Assembly: GCA_949282275.1 (NCBI GenBank)
Contig: CASDOO010000019.1
Coordinates: forward strand, 108,739 to 151,079
Reading direction: 5' to 3'
DNA length: 42,341 nucleotides
Source: an uncultured Bacillota bacterium
GTDB taxonomy: Bacteria > Bacillota_I > Bacilli_A > RFN20 > CAG-288
Shown here: positions 7,328 through 18,800 of the stretch, piece by piece
Position numbering within the stretch: the first letter of the stretch is position 1
Layout of the letters: every line of letters begins with the position of its first letter
The notes under the pieces: generated by a model
Databases searched by the model: none
The model's input: only the letters and a program-made list of their open reading frames with translations
What the model was told of the DNA's origin: nothing
Program-made: the position numbers and the translations under genes

Positions 7328-10300
7328 GAGAAAGGATATCCGCAAGATCCTGGTCATCGGTTCCGGACCGATCGTCATCGGACAGGCAGCGGAATTCGAC
7401 TATTCCGGAACCCAGGCCTGCCGCGCCTTGCGGGAAGAAGGCTACGAGGTCGTCCTTCTCAATTCCAACCCAGCCACGATCATGACCGATACCCTGATTG
7501 CCGACAAGGTCTATATCGAGCCCATCAACCTCGAGGCCGCCAAGAGAATCATCTACCGGGAAAGGCCCGATGCGATCCTTGGCACGCTTGGCGGACAGAC
7601 CGGTCTCAATTTGACCATCGAGCTGGCCAAGGCCGGCATTCTCGAGCAGTTCCACGTCGAAGTCCTTGGCACGTCCCTTGAGGCCATCAACAGGGCTTCC
7701 GACAGGGAACTCTTCAAGAAGCTGATGGACGACATCCGCGAACCCATGGCCCAATCCCTGGAAGTCGAGACGGTCAAGGAAGCCATCGAGGCCGGAAGGA
7801 AGATCGGCTATCCGGTCGTCGTCCGTCCTTTCTATACCTTGGGCGGAACCGGTGGCGGCTATGCGGATGACGAGACATCGCTTGCCGACATCGCCGAGTC
7901 CGGTCTTTCCGTCTCCCCCATCCACAAGTGCCTTATCGAAAAGTCCCTCAAGGGCTACAAGGAAATCGAATATGAGGTCATGCGCGACGACAAGGACAAT
8001 GCCATCGTCGTCTGCGCCATGGAGAACGTCGATCCCGTCGGCATCCATACCGGCGATTCCATCGTCGTTGCCCCGCTCCAGACCCTGACGGACAAGGAAA
8101 ACCAGATGCTCCGCGACGTCTCCCTGAAGATCATCCGTGCCTTGAAGATCACCGGCGGCTGCAACGTCCAGATTGCCCTCGATCCGGATTCCTTCAAGTA
8201 CTTCATCATCGAGGTCAATCCCAGGGTTTCCCGTTCCTCCGCCCTGGCCAGCAAGGCGACAGGCTATCCCATCGCCGAGATTTCGGCAAAACTTTCCGTC
8301 GGCCTGACCCTGGATGAGATCCTCAACCCCATCACCAAGACAAGCTATGCCTGCTTCGAGCCGTCCATCGACTACGTCGTCACCAAGTATCCGCGTTTCC
8401 CCTTCGACAAGTTCGAGACTGCCGACAGGGAGCTGACGACCCAGATGAAGGCCACCGGCGAAGTCATGGCAATCGGAAGGAACTTCGAGGAAAGCCTCGA
8501 CAAGGCCATCCGTTCCCTGGAGGTCAAAAGGGATTCCCTTTTCGACCCGTCCCTCGCCGCGCTTTCCGAGGAAGAACTCAAGACACGAATCCGGGAATGC
8601 GACTACGAGAGGCCCTTTGCCATCGCCGAGCTGTTCCGCAGGGGAATGACGCAAAAGGAAATCCATGACATCTCCGGCATTGACCTTTTCTTCCTCGACG
8701 GCATGAAAAGGATCGTCGACATGGAGACGGAAATCCCGGAGAAGCCCTTCGACGTTGAAACGCTCCGAAAGGCAAAGAGGCTTGGCATTGCCGATTCCTT
8801 CATCGCCAGAAGCTGGAAGACGAAGGCCATCGAGATCGAGGACTTCCGCAGGAAAAACAACATCATCCCGGTCTTCAAGATGGTCGATACCTGCGCCGGC
8901 GAATTCGAAAGCGCGACGCCCTACTTCTATGGAACATGGGGCGAAGAAAACGAAAGCATCCGCAGCGACAGAAAGAAGGTCGTGGTCTTGGGCTCGGGCC
9001 CCATCCGCATCGGACAGGGCGTCGAGTTCGACTTTGCGACCGTCCATTGCATCTGGGCGCTGAGGAAGCTTGGCTATGAGGCCATTGTCATCAACAACAA
9101 CCCGGAAACCGTCTCCACCGACTTCTCCGTTTCCGACAAGCTCTACTTCGAGCCTCTGACCATCGAGGACGTCATGGCCATCATCGACCTTGAGAAGCCC
9201 ATGGGCGTCATTGTCCAGTTCGGCGGACAGACGGCCATCAACCTGGCCAAGGCCCTTGACGAAAGACATGTCCCGATCCTGGGAACGTCCCTGGAGGGAA
9301 TCGATGCCGGCGAGGACCGCGACATCTTCGAGAAGGTCATGGCCGATCTTGAAATCCCCACCCCCATCGGAAGGACGGCCTTCGACGTCGAGGAAGCCAG
9401 GAAGATTTCCAAGGAGCTTGGCTATCCACTCATCATCCGTCCCTCCTACGTCCTTGGCGGAAGGGCGATGCAGGTCGTCGACAACGACGAGGAGCTCGAG
9501 ATCTACATGAAGACGGCCGTCAAGGAAATCACCCATGACTCGCCGATCCTTCTGGACAAGTACATTCGCGGAAGGGAAGTCGAGGTCGATGCCATTTCCG
9601 ATTCGGAGGATGTCTACCTCCCTGGCATCATGTCGCAGATCGAGAAGGCCGGCGTCCATTCCGGCGATTCCACTTCCGTCTATCCGCCGCTTGGTCTCAG
9701 CGAAGAAGTCAAGAAGACCATCCTCGATTACACCATCAAGATCGGAAGGGGATTCCACATCAAGGGCCTCTTCAACATCCAGTTCGATATCGAGGAAGGG
9801 ACAAACAAGGTCTATGTCATCGAAGTCAATCCCCGCTCCTCTAGGACCGTTCCCTATCTTTCCAAGGCGACAGGCGTCCCGATGTGCGAAATCGCGACGG
9901 CGGCCATCATGGGCACATCCCTTAAGGAACAGGGCTATCCTAGCGGCATGAAGGAAGAAAGGACCAATCGCTATTTTGTCAAGTCCCCGGCCTTCTCCTT
10001 CTCCAAGATCCGCGGCGTCGACACGACGCTCGGCCCCGAAATGAAGTCCACGGGCGAAAGCATGGGCAGCGACGTTTCCTTCGAGAAGGCCATGGCCAAG
10101 GCCCTTCTTGGAACGGGCGTCCACCTTCCGCTCTCAAGCAACGTCCTCATCACCGTCAGTGACGATACCAAGAAGGAGGCCCTCGAAATCGCGAAGAAGT
10201 TCTTTGCCATCGGCTATGGCATCTATGCCACTTCCGGAACGGCAAGCTTCCTGAGGGAAAACGGCCTCATCGTCCGCGATTGCCGCAAGGTCAGCGAGAA

Positions 10301-10535
10301 CAAGGACAGCCGTCTGGATGTCCTCGATCTCATCCGCACGAAGAAGGTCACCTATGTCATCAATACCCAGCCCTTCAGCGACAAGGCCTCCTCCTTGGAT
10401 GGCTACCTCATCCGTCGCGTCGCCTGGGAGAACGGCATCTTCTGCATGACCTGCCTGGATACCGCCCGTGCCCTTCTTTCCGTCCTCGAGAACGAGAGCT
10501 ACTCCTTTGAGCCGCTCGGGGAGGCAAAAGAATGA
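7320..10535 (+). CDS. carB: carbamoyl phosphate synthase large subunit
   Basis: CarB makes carbamoyl phosphate from bicarbonate, two ATP and ammonia delivered by CarA. The 1071 residues show the expected internal duplication: [17 protein letters not shown] near residue 15 is matched by [16 protein letters not shown] near 560, and each half carries its ATP-grasp domain ([12 protein letters not shown] near 305, [16 protein letters not shown] near 840). An MGS-like allosteric domain forms the last 140 residues. The start at 7320 follows AAAAGGAGG at 7302-7310 and lies inside the end of carA. The TGA overlaps the pyrK ATG. No truncation or frameshift is seen. Confidence 0.97.
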   Translation: MPKRKDIRKILVIGSGPIVIGQAAEFDYSGTQACRALREEGYEVVLLNSNPATIMTDTLIADKVYIEPINLEAAKRIIYRERPDAILGTLGGQTGLNLTIELAKAGILEQFHVEVLGTSLEAINRASDRELFKKLMDDIREPMAQSLEVETVKEAIEAGRKIGYPVVVRPFYTLGGTGGGYADDETSLADIAESGLSVSPIHKCLIEKSLKGYKEIEYEVMRDDKDNAIVVCAMENVDPVGIHTGDSIVVAPLQTLTDKENQMLRDVSLKIIRALKITGGCNVQIALDPDSFKYFIIEVNPRVSRSSALASKATGYPIAEISAKLSVGLTLDEILNPITKTSYACFEPSIDYVVTKYPRFPFDKFETADRELTTQMKATGEVMAIGRNFEESLDKAIRSLEVKRDSLFDPSLAALSEEELKTRIRECDYERPFAIAELFRRGMTQKEIHDISGIDLFFLDGMKRIVDMETEIPEKPFDVETLRKAKRLGIADSFIARSWKTKAIEIEDFRRKNNIIPVFKMVDTCAGEFESATPYFYGTWGEENESIRSDRKKVVVLGSGPIRIGQGVEFDFATVHCIWALRKLGYEAIVINNNPETVSTDFSVSDKLYFEPLTIEDVMAIIDLEKPMGVIVQFGGQTAINLAKALDERHVPILGTSLEGIDAGEDRDIFEKVMADLEIPTPIGRTAFDVEEARKISKELGYPLIIRPSYVLGGRAMQVVDNDEELEIYMKTAVKEITHDSPILLDKYIRGREVEVDAISDSEDVYLPGIMSQIEKAGVHSGDSTSVYPPLGLSEEVKKTILDYTIKIGRGFHIKGLFNIQFDIEEGTNKVYVIEVNPRSSRTVPYLSKATGVPMCEIATAAIMGTSLKEQGYPSGMKEERTNRYFVKSPAFSFSKIRGVDTTLGPEMKSTGESMGSDVSFEKAMAKALLGTGVHLPLSSNVLITVSDDTKKEALEIAKKFFAIGYGIYATSGTASFLRENGLIVRDCRKVSENKDSRLDVLDLIRTKKVTYVINTQPFSDKASSLDGYLIRRVAWENGIFCMTCLDTARALLSVLENESYSFEPLGEAKE

Positions 10536-11260
10536 CCACGATAAAGATGACGATCCTCGAAAACACGAAGGTTGCCAAGGACGTCTTCCTTCTGCGGCTT
10601 GACGCGGGAAGAAGGATTGAGTGCGAGCCGGGACAGTTTGCCTCCCTATCCATCCCCGGCTTCTTCCTCAGGCGCCCCTTGGGAATCGTCGAGGAGAAGG
10701 ATGGCGTTCTTTCCTTCCTCTACAAGGTCGTCGGCGAAGGAACCCTTGCCCTCACTGCCATGAAGAAGGGAGAAAGCCTGGATGTCCTTCTTCCCCTTGG
10801 ACATGGCTTTTCGGAAAGGAAGGACGACGTCCTTCTTGTCGGCGCCGGACTTGGCATCGCACCGCTTCTCTTCCTTGCCAAGAGAATGAAGGAGGAAGAC
10901 AAGGCGTTCCATATCCGCTTCGCCTTCAATGCCAAGGAGGACATTCCGCTTCTTGAGGACATCCTTTCCCTGGACCCCGAAGCCCGCTTTGCCACCATGG
11001 ACGGAAGCCATGGGACGAAGGGAATCTTTACCGACATCCTCGACGAGGAAGACAGGAAAAGGACAGCCTACTGCTGCGGTCCCATCCCGTTCCTCAAGGC
11101 CTGCGAAAGGACATTCCCGTCTGGCTATCTCTCCCTGGAATGCCGTATGGGATGCGGCTATGGCATCTGCAACGGCTGCACCGTCCTCACGCCGGAAGGG
11201 AAAAGAAGGAAGATCTGCAAGGACGGCCCTGTCTTTGCCTTCAAGGAGGTGTGCTACTGA
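10532..11260 (+). CDS. pyrK: dihydroorotate dehydrogenase electron transfer subunit
   Basis: PyrK passes electrons from PyrD's FMN through an FAD and a [2Fe-2S] cluster to NAD+. The 242 residues have a ferredoxin-reductase-type FAD domain with RRPLG near residue 48, a nucleotide-binding stretch GAGLGIAPL near 107, and a C-terminal cysteine cluster ([13 protein letters not shown] and a later C in KICKDG) that binds the iron-sulfur centre. It overlaps carB by 4 bases and pyrD by 1. Its presence defines the PyrD here as class 1B. Confidence 0.95.
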   Translation: MTTIKMTILENTKVAKDVFLLRLDAGRRIECEPGQFASLSIPGFFLRRPLGIVEEKDGVLSFLYKVVGEGTLALTAMKKGESLDVLLPLGHGFSERKDDVLLVGAGLGIAPLLFLAKRMKEEDKAFHIRFAFNAKEDIPLLEDILSLDPEARFATMDGSHGTKGIFTDILDEEDRKRTAYCCGPIPFLKACERTFPSGYLSLECRMGCGYGICNGCTVLTPEGKRRKICKDGPVFAFKEVCY

Positions 11261-12171
11261 TGGACATGCATATCAGCATTCCGGGACTGGAGCTGAAGAA
11301 TCCCGTCCTTCCCGCCAGCGGAACGGCAGGCTATGGCGAGGAACTCTCCCAGTTCTATGACCTCAACATCCTCGGCGGCTTCACCACCAAGTCCGCCACC
11401 GGAAAGGAAAGGCCGGGAAATCCCCTGCCCCGCATTGCCGACGGCTACGAAGGGACGCTCAACTGCATCGGCCTTGAGAATCCCGGCGTCGATATCGTTG
11501 CCACGAAGAAGATCCCGCAACTGAGAAAGACCTACAAGGGGCCTCTTCTTGTCTCCATCGCCGGAAGCGACGAGGAAGAATACTGCCACGTCATGGAGGC
11601 CTTCAACAGGACGGAGGGAATCGATGCCTACGAGATCAACATCTCCTGCCCCAACGTCTCCAAGGGCGGCATGGCACTGGGCACCGATCCCAAGGCGGCC
11701 TATGACATCACCAAGAAGCTCAAGGCCCTCTCGAGACACCCCATCTATGTCAAGCTGACGCCCAATGCCAGCGATGTCGTCCTGGTCGCCAAGGCGGTCG
11801 AGGAGGCTGGGGCGGATGGCATCGTCGTCTGCAACTCCTTCCAGGGCATGCGCATCGACCTCAAGACCAGGAAGCCGATCCTCTCCAGGACGATCGGCGG
11901 CTATGGCGGCCCGGCGATCCTTCCGATGGCATTGAAGGTCGTCTACCAGTGCGCCAAGGAAGTCCACGTTCCCATCATCGGCGTCGGCGGTATCGCCTCG
12001 GCAAGGGACGTCATCGAGTTCCTCCTTGCCGGTGCCAGCGCCGTCGAGGTCGGCTCGGTCAATCTCAAGGACCCCTACGCGATGAAGAAGATCGTCGAGG
12101 AACTCCCCGACACAATGAGACGCTATGGATTCGATTCGTTAGGAACATGCATAAAGGAGGCATTGAAATGA
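11260..12171 (+). CDS. pyrD: dihydroorotate dehydrogenase, class 1B catalytic subunit
   Basis: PyrD oxidises dihydroorotate to orotate in the cytoplasm and works as a complex with PyrK. The 303 residues form an FMN TIM barrel: N-terminal LKNPVLPASGTAGYG, the active-site Cys in EINISCPN (near residue 132), KLTPN near 166, and the FMN phosphate site GVGGIAS near 245. A catalytic cysteine rather than serine is typical of class 1 enzymes. The start at 11260 shares a base with the pyrK stop and follows AAGGAGGT at 11243-11250. The end overlaps pyrF by 4 bases. Confidence 0.96.
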   Translation: MDMHISIPGLELKNPVLPASGTAGYGEELSQFYDLNILGGFTTKSATGKERPGNPLPRIADGYEGTLNCIGLENPGVDIVATKKIPQLRKTYKGPLLVSIAGSDEEEYCHVMEAFNRTEGIDAYEINISCPNVSKGGMALGTDPKAAYDITKKLKALSRHPIYVKLTPNASDVVLVAKAVEEAGADGIVVCNSFQGMRIDLKTRKPILSRTIGGYGGPAILPMALKVVYQCAKEVHVPIIGVGGIASARDVIEFLLAGASAVEVGSVNLKDPYAMKKIVEELPDTMRRYGFDSLGTCIKEALK

Positions 12172-12872
12172 AGAGGACTATCGTCGCTTTGGATTTCAAG
12201 GACAGGGAGAGCACGCTTGCCTTCCTGGACAAGTTCGAGGAGGGCATTGCCGTCAAGATCGGCATGGAGCTCTTCTACAAGGAAGGGCCGGAGATCGTCC
12301 GCGAGATCAAGAGAAGGGGACATGAAATCTTCCTCGACCTCAAGATCTGCGACATCCCCAACACCGCCCGCGGGGCCTTCCGCTCCCTGGCCAGCCTTGA
12401 CGTCGACATGATCAACCTGCACTGCTACGGCGGAAGGAAGATGATGGAAGAGGCCATGGCCGGTCTCAAGGAAGGCGCAAACGGAAAGCTTCCCCTTGCC
12501 ATCGGCGTCACCATCCTCACTTCCTTCGACCAGGATGTCCTCAACAACGAGATCGGCATTCCCGGTGCCATTGCCGACAGTGCCACCCGTCTTGCCACGC
12601 TTGCCAAGGAAAGCGGTCTTGGCGGTGTCGTCTGCTCCGTCTTCGAGGCCAAGAAGATCCACGAAGCGCTTGGCAAGGACTTCGTCACCGTCTGTCCGGG
12701 CATCCGCCTTGCCAGCCAGGGCAGTCAGGACCAGAAGCGCGTCGCCACGCCCGAGGTCGCTCGCGAGGAAGGCTGCGACTACATCGTCGTCGGCCGCGCC
12801 ATCACCGCCAGCAAGGACCCTGTCTCTGCCTACAGAATGATCAAGGAGGCTTTCGAAAATGGCCGGAATTAA
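12168..12872 (+). CDS. pyrF: orotidine 5'-phosphate decarboxylase
   Basis: PyrF decarboxylates OMP to UMP, the last step of the pathway. The 234 residues begin with VALDFKD, carry the catalytic DLKICDIP (Asp-x-Lys-x-x-Asp type, near residue 62) and end with the phosphate loop around VVGRAI near 210. This is the short, free-standing group I bacterial form. AAAGGAGG at 12153-12160 precedes the ATG, which overlaps the pyrD stop (ATGA). The 3' end overlaps pyrE by 14 bases. Confidence 0.96.
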   Translation: MKRTIVALDFKDRESTLAFLDKFEEGIAVKIGMELFYKEGPEIVREIKRRGHEIFLDLKICDIPNTARGAFRSLASLDVDMINLHCYGGRKMMEEAMAGLKEGANGKLPLAIGVTILTSFDQDVLNNEIGIPGAIADSATRLATLAKESGLGGVVCSVFEAKKIHEALGKDFVTVCPGIRLASQGSQDQKRVATPEVAREEGCDYIVVGRAITASKDPVSAYRMIKEAFENGRN

Positions 12873-13533
12873 GGATTATCAGAAGGACTTCATCGAATTC
12901 GCCCTCCAGAGCCATGCCCTGCGCTTTGGCTCCTTCACGCTGAAGTCGGGCCGCTTCTCCCCCTACTTCTTCAACATCGGAAACTTCCATTCCGGCAAGG
13001 AGCTCAAGCAGCTCTCCACCTTCTATGCCCATGCCATCAAGGAAAACTTCCCCGAATTCGACGTCCTCTTCGGTCCCAGCTACAAGGGCATCCCGCTCTC
13101 CGTCAGCACCGTCATGGCCCTTTCCGACATCGGCGTCGACGTTTCCTATGCCACCAACAGGAAGGAAAGCAAGGACCATGGCGAGAAGGGCGTCATCATG
13201 GGCCATCCGATTGCCGCGAAAGACAGGATCGTCCTCATCGACGACGTCGTCACCTCCGGCATTTCCGTCGAGGAATCCCTCTCCCTCCTTCATGACATCG
13301 GCGCCAAAAATATTCTCGGCCTCATCGTCAGCCTCGACAGGAAGGAGAAATCCCTCCACACCGAATCCTCGGCCCTTCGGGAGCTTGGAAGGCAGCACGA
13401 CATCAAGGCCACGGCCATCGTCGATATCGACACGGCCATCGGATACCTCAGGAAGAGCCACCCCGAGATCTTCCAGGACGGCCTCTACGAGAAGCTCCTT
13501 TCCTATCGCAAGGAATACGGAAGCAAGGACTGA
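12859..13533 (+). CDS. pyrE: orotate phosphoribosyltransferase
   Basis: PyrE joins orotate and PRPP to give OMP, the substrate of PyrF. The 224 residues include the FTLKSGRFSPYFFN substrate loop near residue 28, a flexible-loop region around TNRKESKDHGEKG near 95, and the PRPP-binding motif VLIDDVVTSG near 123. It fits the E. coli/yeast-type length rather than the short archaeal form. AAGGAGG at 12843-12849 precedes the start inside pyrF. It is the last gene of the operon; a strong hairpin follows. Confidence 0.96.
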   Translation: MAGIKDYQKDFIEFALQSHALRFGSFTLKSGRFSPYFFNIGNFHSGKELKQLSTFYAHAIKENFPEFDVLFGPSYKGIPLSVSTVMALSDIGVDVSYATNRKESKDHGEKGVIMGHPIAAKDRIVLIDDVVTSGISVEESLSLLHDIGAKNILGLIVSLDRKEKSLHTESSALRELGRQHDIKATAIVDIDTAIGYLRKSHPEIFQDGLYEKLLSYRKEYGSKD

Positions 13534-13546
13534 ACCCCGCACAACG

Positions 13547-13597
13547 AAAAAGAGCAACCGACATCCGGTCCAAAGCCGGAAATCGGTTGCTTTTTCT
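13547..13597. terminator. bidirectional rho-independent terminator between pyrE and glnN
   Basis: GCAACCGA (13554-13561) pairs with TCGGTTGC (13583-13590), with an inner TCCGG/CCGGA arm. A T-run follows on the + strand and an A-run precedes it, so the same hairpin can end the rightward pyr operon and the leftward glnN transcript. Confidence 0.85.
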
Positions 13598-13617
13598 TTT
13601 GTTTCCTTGTCTCGCGT

Positions 13618-15723
13618 CTAGATGGTATGGAAGAGCAGGTCGCCGTAGGAAGGAATCGGCCAATAGGACTTGTCGACAAGAAGCTCGAGCTCGTCAAGCG
13701 GCTTTCTCAGGGCCTGCATGTCGGGAAGGAGAACGTCCCTGGCATACTGGGCAAGCTTCTCGCCCTTCCGGCCATTTGCCTTGACGACATCCTCGTCAAG
13801 CTTCTTCAGGGCAAGGAAGGCCTCCTCAAGCCTTTTCTCGATATTCACGATGCTTTCGCTCACGTAGGACGGGACCTTTCCGTCGGCGCTCTTCCTTTCC
13901 TGATAGAGGAAGGCCAGATAGCGGTTGACGCTCGGAAGGAGGATCTTGTGTGCCATGTGGGACATGGTCTTGCAGTCGATGATGGCCTGGCTGGAATAGG
14001 CGGAATACTTGATCTCCATTCGGGAGAGAAGCTCGTTCCTGGTCAGGACGCCCGATTCCTCGAAGAGGGAGATGACTTCCTTGCTGGAAAGGACGGAGAT
14101 GGCATCGACACTGGAAGACATGTTGGGAAGGCCCCTTCTCTTGGCTTCCTCGACCCATTCCTTGGAATAGCCATCGCCATCGAAGACGATCCTTTCGTGC
14201 TCGGAAAGGGACTTGCGGATCCAGTCCCTGGTTGCCTTTTGGAAGTCCTTGGCATCCTTGACGGCATCCAAGTACTTGGACAGCTCATAGCCGACGATGG
14301 TGTCCAGGACCGTATTGGCCTCGGAGACGTTGCTTTCGCTTCCGACCATGCGGAACTCGAACTTGTTCCCGGTGAAGGCAAAGGGCGACGTCCTGTTGCG
14401 GTCGGTGGTGTCCCTAAAGAGGGTCGGCAGGGTCTTGACGCCGGTCTTGAGGATGGTCTTGTTCCACTGGAAAGACTTGTCCCCGTGGATGATGTCCTGG
14501 ACGGCCTTGGAGAGATCGTTGCCCAAGAAGACGGAAAGGATGGCCGGCGGGGCTTCATGTCCGCCAAGGCGCAAATCGTTGCCATAGCCGGAAGCCGACT
14601 CACGAATCAAGCCACCGAATTCGTCCACGCCCATGAGGATGGCAGTCAGGAAGACAAGGAAGAGAAGGTTTTCGCAGGGATTGTCTCCTGGCTTGAGAAG
14701 CTCGCGTCCGTCATCGGTCCCGATGGACCAGTTGTTGTGCTTTCCCGAGCCATTGATGCCCTGGAAGGGTTTCTCGCCAAGGAGGCAGATGAGACCGTGC
14801 TTCTTGGCGATGCGCTTGAGCAGGATCATGACCAGCTGGTTCTGGTCGGCGGCGACGTTTGCCGGGGCATAGATCGTCGCAAGCTCGTGCTGGCTGGGGG
14901 CGACTTCGTTGTGTTCCGTCTTTGCCGCCACGCCAAGCCGCCAGAGGGTCTCGTTGACCTCGCTCATGAAGCTGCTGATCTTCTCGCGGATCGGACCGTA
15001 GTAGTGGTCCTCGAGTTCCTGTCCCTTCGGGGCCGGGGCGCCGAAAAGCGTCCTTCCCGTGTAGACAAGGTCCTTTCTTCTGGCCAGCCTATCGGAATCG
15101 ATGAGGAAGTATTCCTGCTCCGGACCGGCAAAGCTGACGACCTTCTTCGTTGTCGTGTCGCCGAAGAGCCTCAGGACCTGGACGGCCTTGTCGGAAAGAT
15201 AGCTCATGGCCCTCAGAAGCGGCGTCTTCTCGTCCAGGGCCTCGCCCGTATAGGAGCAGAAGGCCGTCGGGATGTAGAGGACCGCCCCGTATTCGTCATG
15301 GACGACGAAGGCCGGGGAAGTGCAGTCCCAGGCCGTGTATCCCCTCGCCTCGAAGGTGGCGCGCAAGCCGCCCGAGGGGAAGGAGGAGGCATCGCTCTCG
15401 CCCTTGATCAGTTCCTTGCCGGAGAAGGTCATCATGATCTTCCCGCGGTTGTCCGGGCGGGAGAGGAAGGAATCGTGCTTCTCCGCGGTCAGGCCGTTGA
15501 GAGGCTGGAACCAGTGGGTGTAATGCGTCGCCCCCTTGGAGATGGCCCATTCCTTCAGGCCATGTGCGACATCGTCGGCCAGGGAGGCATCGAGATCCTT
15601 TCCTTCCCGTATCGTCCTGTCGAGTTCCTCGTAGACCTTCTTCGGCAGATGACGGCGCATCTCGGTATCGTCGAAGACGTCGATGCCGAATTCGCTCTCC
15701 ACGTCGATTCTTTTCTCGGGCAT
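13618..15723 (-). CDS. glnN: type III glutamine synthetase
   Basis: This 701-residue enzyme makes glutamine from glutamate, ammonia and ATP. The size (about 700 rather than 450 residues) and the motifs EVAPSQHE (near residue 280) and GINGSGKHNNWS (near 325) are those of GSIII, common in Bacteroidetes and some gut Firmicutes. The ATG at 15723 is preferred because GGAAGGAGA lies just upstream; an earlier in-frame ATG would give an atypical N-terminal extension. It converges on pyrE and shares the terminator. Its product, glutamine, is the nitrogen donor for CarA. No nitrogen-control site was recognised upstream. Confidence 0.93.
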   Translation of the reverse strand: MPEKRIDVESEFGIDVFDDTEMRRHLPKKVYEELDRTIREGKDLDASLADDVAHGLKEWAISKGATHYTHWFQPLNGLTAEKHDSFLSRPDNRGKIMMTFSGKELIKGESDASSFPSGGLRATFEARGYTAWDCTSPAFVVHDEYGAVLYIPTAFCSYTGEALDEKTPLLRAMSYLSDKAVQVLRLFGDTTTKKVVSFAGPEQEYFLIDSDRLARRKDLVYTGRTLFGAPAPKGQELEDHYYGPIREKISSFMSEVNETLWRLGVAAKTEHNEVAPSQHELATIYAPANVAADQNQLVMILLKRIAKKHGLICLLGEKPFQGINGSGKHNNWSIGTDDGRELLKPGDNPCENLLFLVFLTAILMGVDEFGGLIRESASGYGNDLRLGGHEAPPAILSVFLGNDLSKAVQDIIHGDKSFQWNKTILKTGVKTLPTLFRDTTDRNRTSPFAFTGNKFEFRMVGSESNVSEANTVLDTIVGYELSKYLDAVKDAKDFQKATRDWIRKSLSEHERIVFDGDGYSKEWVEEAKRRGLPNMSSSVDAISVLSSKEVISLFEESGVLTRNELLSRMEIKYSAYSSQAIIDCKTMSHMAHKILLPSVNRYLAFLYQERKSADGKVPSYVSESIVNIEKRLEEAFLALKKLDEDVVKANGRKGEKLAQYARDVLLPDMQALRKPLDELELLVDKSYWPIPSYGDLLFHTI

Positions 15724-15822
15724 GCTGTTCTCCTTCCATGCTAAAGGCGGAGGAAAATTGATCGATGTTTCCATGATAATGGAAGGCAAAAGTCGAGGAA
15801 AGGGATTTTGTGCTGTTAGCGC

Positions 15823-18800
15823 TTACTTCTCGATGACGACATAGGGGACTTCAAGTTGGACATGATAGCCGTCAAAGCCTATGATGACCTCGACAATTCC
15901 GCCAGCCGGGTCGGGAACGAAACCATCCGGGAGCGTGGCACTAAACAAAGCTTCGAACTCGTTCTTTTCCTCTTGGAAATCTCCATTGGGATACTGATAG
16001 GAAATAGTGAACCAAACTCTTGCCTGGATACCATCGTCGATGAGCTTTCCATTCTGGTCGAATTCCAATTGCGCCTGTTCCATCAGCTCGACATATCCAT
16101 CGACATAGCCCTCCAAGACTTCGTAATCATAGCGGATATCGACAGGCGTTTCCGTTGCCGTTCCTTCTTTGTCACGATTCAGGAAGGCCCCCTCTCCAAG
16201 AGAGATGCTGTATTCCCCGGGCTCGGAAAGGTTCATGCTTTCCAAGGTCTCCTGGAAAGACTGGATATCCTCGAGCTGGGTAGCGACTTCCACGCCCGAA
16301 TAGTTCAGGACTGTCGTCTGGCCATCGTCAAGCGTGACCTTTCCGTAAAGGACAAGATCATCCCAACCCCTTATCGCATCCAGATGATCCTGGGAATCCC
16401 GGATGAAAGTATTCTCATTACCGAAGGAACCATAGTAGGACGTATAGTATCTCGGCATGAGGTAGTGCTCGATGCTCTTTGCCTCATAGACGGTATACTC
16501 GACATCCAGCTCCAGAGGGCTAGCGGACTCATAAGTCTCCACAGGAAGCTTCACCGTCTTCGTTCCGACCGTCGTCAAGTCCAGATAGGTCTCGGAAGTT
16601 CCCATTCCGTAATAGTTATCGTCAAGCAAAACGCCATCCATGACAATCTTTGTGTGGCGGGCAACACTGTATTTCCGGTAGGCGATGTCGCCCTTATAGA
16701 GACCCTCATCGATTTGATAGGTCACTTCGACATCGGTCTTGGGATCATAGACATAATATTCAAAGGCATAGTAGGTATCTTCCACTTGATAGAAGGCGAC
16801 GAAGTGTCCGCGTTCCTTCGTGGAGAAATTGCTGAGTTTCGTCGACAGATCGACATATTCGCCCGAATAGGTAATGCCATGAATTTCCGGTGCCTCGCCA
16901 ATGGCGATATAGTTTCTGTCGTTATCGAAGGAAATCATGGTGACGCCATTTGCGGGTGCGACAAGATAGGTGAAGGAGAAGACAATGCCATCCTTCTCGA
17001 AGGATGCCAGGCCATAGTGGTAACTATTGGTATGGAATCCCGTGACGTCACTTGCCGTGACGGGGATGCTTTCCGGTTCTCCCGTGGTGGTGTCCATCTT
17101 GGTCAGCGAGACGGAAAGGGTATCGCCTTTCTCGTAATGGAAAGGCACGCTAAGCTGATAGGCTATTTGGACGCTGTCTTTCTGGAATCCTTCAAGGATG
17201 TCGGTGACGAATTGCGTGATGTCCGTCGTCTGCTCCTGGGTCAGCTTCTCGGGATCGAAGGCGGAGACTTCCTTGACCTTGTCGAAGATCTTGTCGAAGG
17301 TGGCATCGCCAAGGCCCATCTTCGCAAAGCCGAAGCTATAGGTATTCCCGCTCTTGGGACCGCTCTGGAGCATGCTGTTGAAGATCTTCATCGCATCCTT
17401 CGTCAATGTCCTTAGGCCCGTCCACACCTTGTCGTTGTCGACGCTGAATCCCGTTGCCGTCGAGGCCAGGGCTTTGGAGAGGACGACGATCGGAGTGGCG
17501 ATTTCCGCCCCAGCCTCTCCGCTCTGGATGCCGGAGACGACTCCCATGAAAGCTTGGAAGTGCTCCTCGGTCATGTTCTTGGCAAAGGCAGCAAGGAACT
17601 TCAGTCCATTAAAGACGTCGTCAGAATGGCTTTGAAGCAGTTTCATGGTCTCGGCAAGCTCGCTGCTATAGCCGGTCGCCGTAAACTCCGATTCGGTGAG
17701 ACTCGTCATGTGGAGGTTTTCCTGGTCAAATGATCTGGAATTCTCAATGCACCGGGCAATATGCCCCAGCAACGTCTTGAAGCTGGCGCGATTGGGGAAG
17801 CACTCGGTGATGATCTTGCCGACGATGTTGATAAGGGGAATGATTTCCTCTTCCGAAGTGGAGCTTCCCGCTTGGACAAGGGTCCTGAGAATGATGCTGA
17901 AGAAATTCGAGATCTCTTCCGAGTCAATCTTCTCGAACATGGTCGAGAGCATCTGGTGGGCCATGCGGAAGAAGAAGAACTGCGTCTCTTCGTCCGCGAT
18001 GTCGGGGAAGAAAGTCGGATTGACGAAGGGAGAGACGGAATCTTCCATCACGCCCTGGAAGAAGGCCTTGTAGGGCGCACTGGCGACTTCGAGAATTAAT
18101 TGATAAGTCTCCTCCGTCAGGATGCCGAAGAAGCCTCTCCACTGGCTGACATAATCCGTTTGTCCGATGTTGAAAAGAGCCATGAGAGAGGCGGCAAACT
18201 CATCCGGGCTGGAGGCCGTCACGACGTCCTTGACCATGGAAGTGAGAGTCTGACACTGCTCCGGGGTGAAGATGTTCGTCCCGCCATGTGTCAAGGCGTT
18301 GATTGTCTCGCCATAGGCCGGATTGTCCGTAAGGATCTTCTCGAGCTCGTCGATGAAGGCCTTTGAGACGCCGCCTTTCTTAAGGATGGAAAGGCCACGT
18401 TCCTCGACGGCTTCCCTTATCTCCTTTTCCGCATTCTCGCCGGCAAAGGGATCGTAGGGCGTGCACTCCTCGCCGATGAAGCGGATGAAGTCGATCACGT
18501 CATCCGTCTCGATGTCGCTTCCGTGGTTGGGGACGCCTTCCTGGACCTCATAGCCGTTGTTAAGGCTTTCCGTCACGTATTCCGAGCCGGAAGAACTGTC
18601 GCTGCTACCCGAGGAAGGGGAAGAAACGGACGAATCCGTTCCGGATGAACCGCCCGTATCCGAAGAACCCGTCGTCGTTCCCGTCGTGGAGGAATCTGAG
18701 GTCGCGGGAGTCGTCGTTGTCGTGGTGGACGTCGTCGAGTCCTGACCAGGGGTCGTCGTTGTCGGCGCAGAGGCCGTCGTATCCTCGCTCGTCGCGGTCG

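Noticed and set aside
7314..10124. A 936-codon open frame antisense to carB
   Set aside because: It mirrors an intact, highly conserved gene. The strong C-ending codon preference of this genome removes antisense stops; the translation is low in structure and has no ribosome binding site.
13627..15744. A 705-codon open frame antisense to glnN
   Set aside because: Same cause as over carB. GlnN shows all its family motifs, while the antisense product shows none.
15856..17415. A 519-codon open frame antisense to the large lipoprotein
   Set aside because: The lipoprotein strand has a signal peptide, ribosome binding site and promoter; the antisense frame has none.
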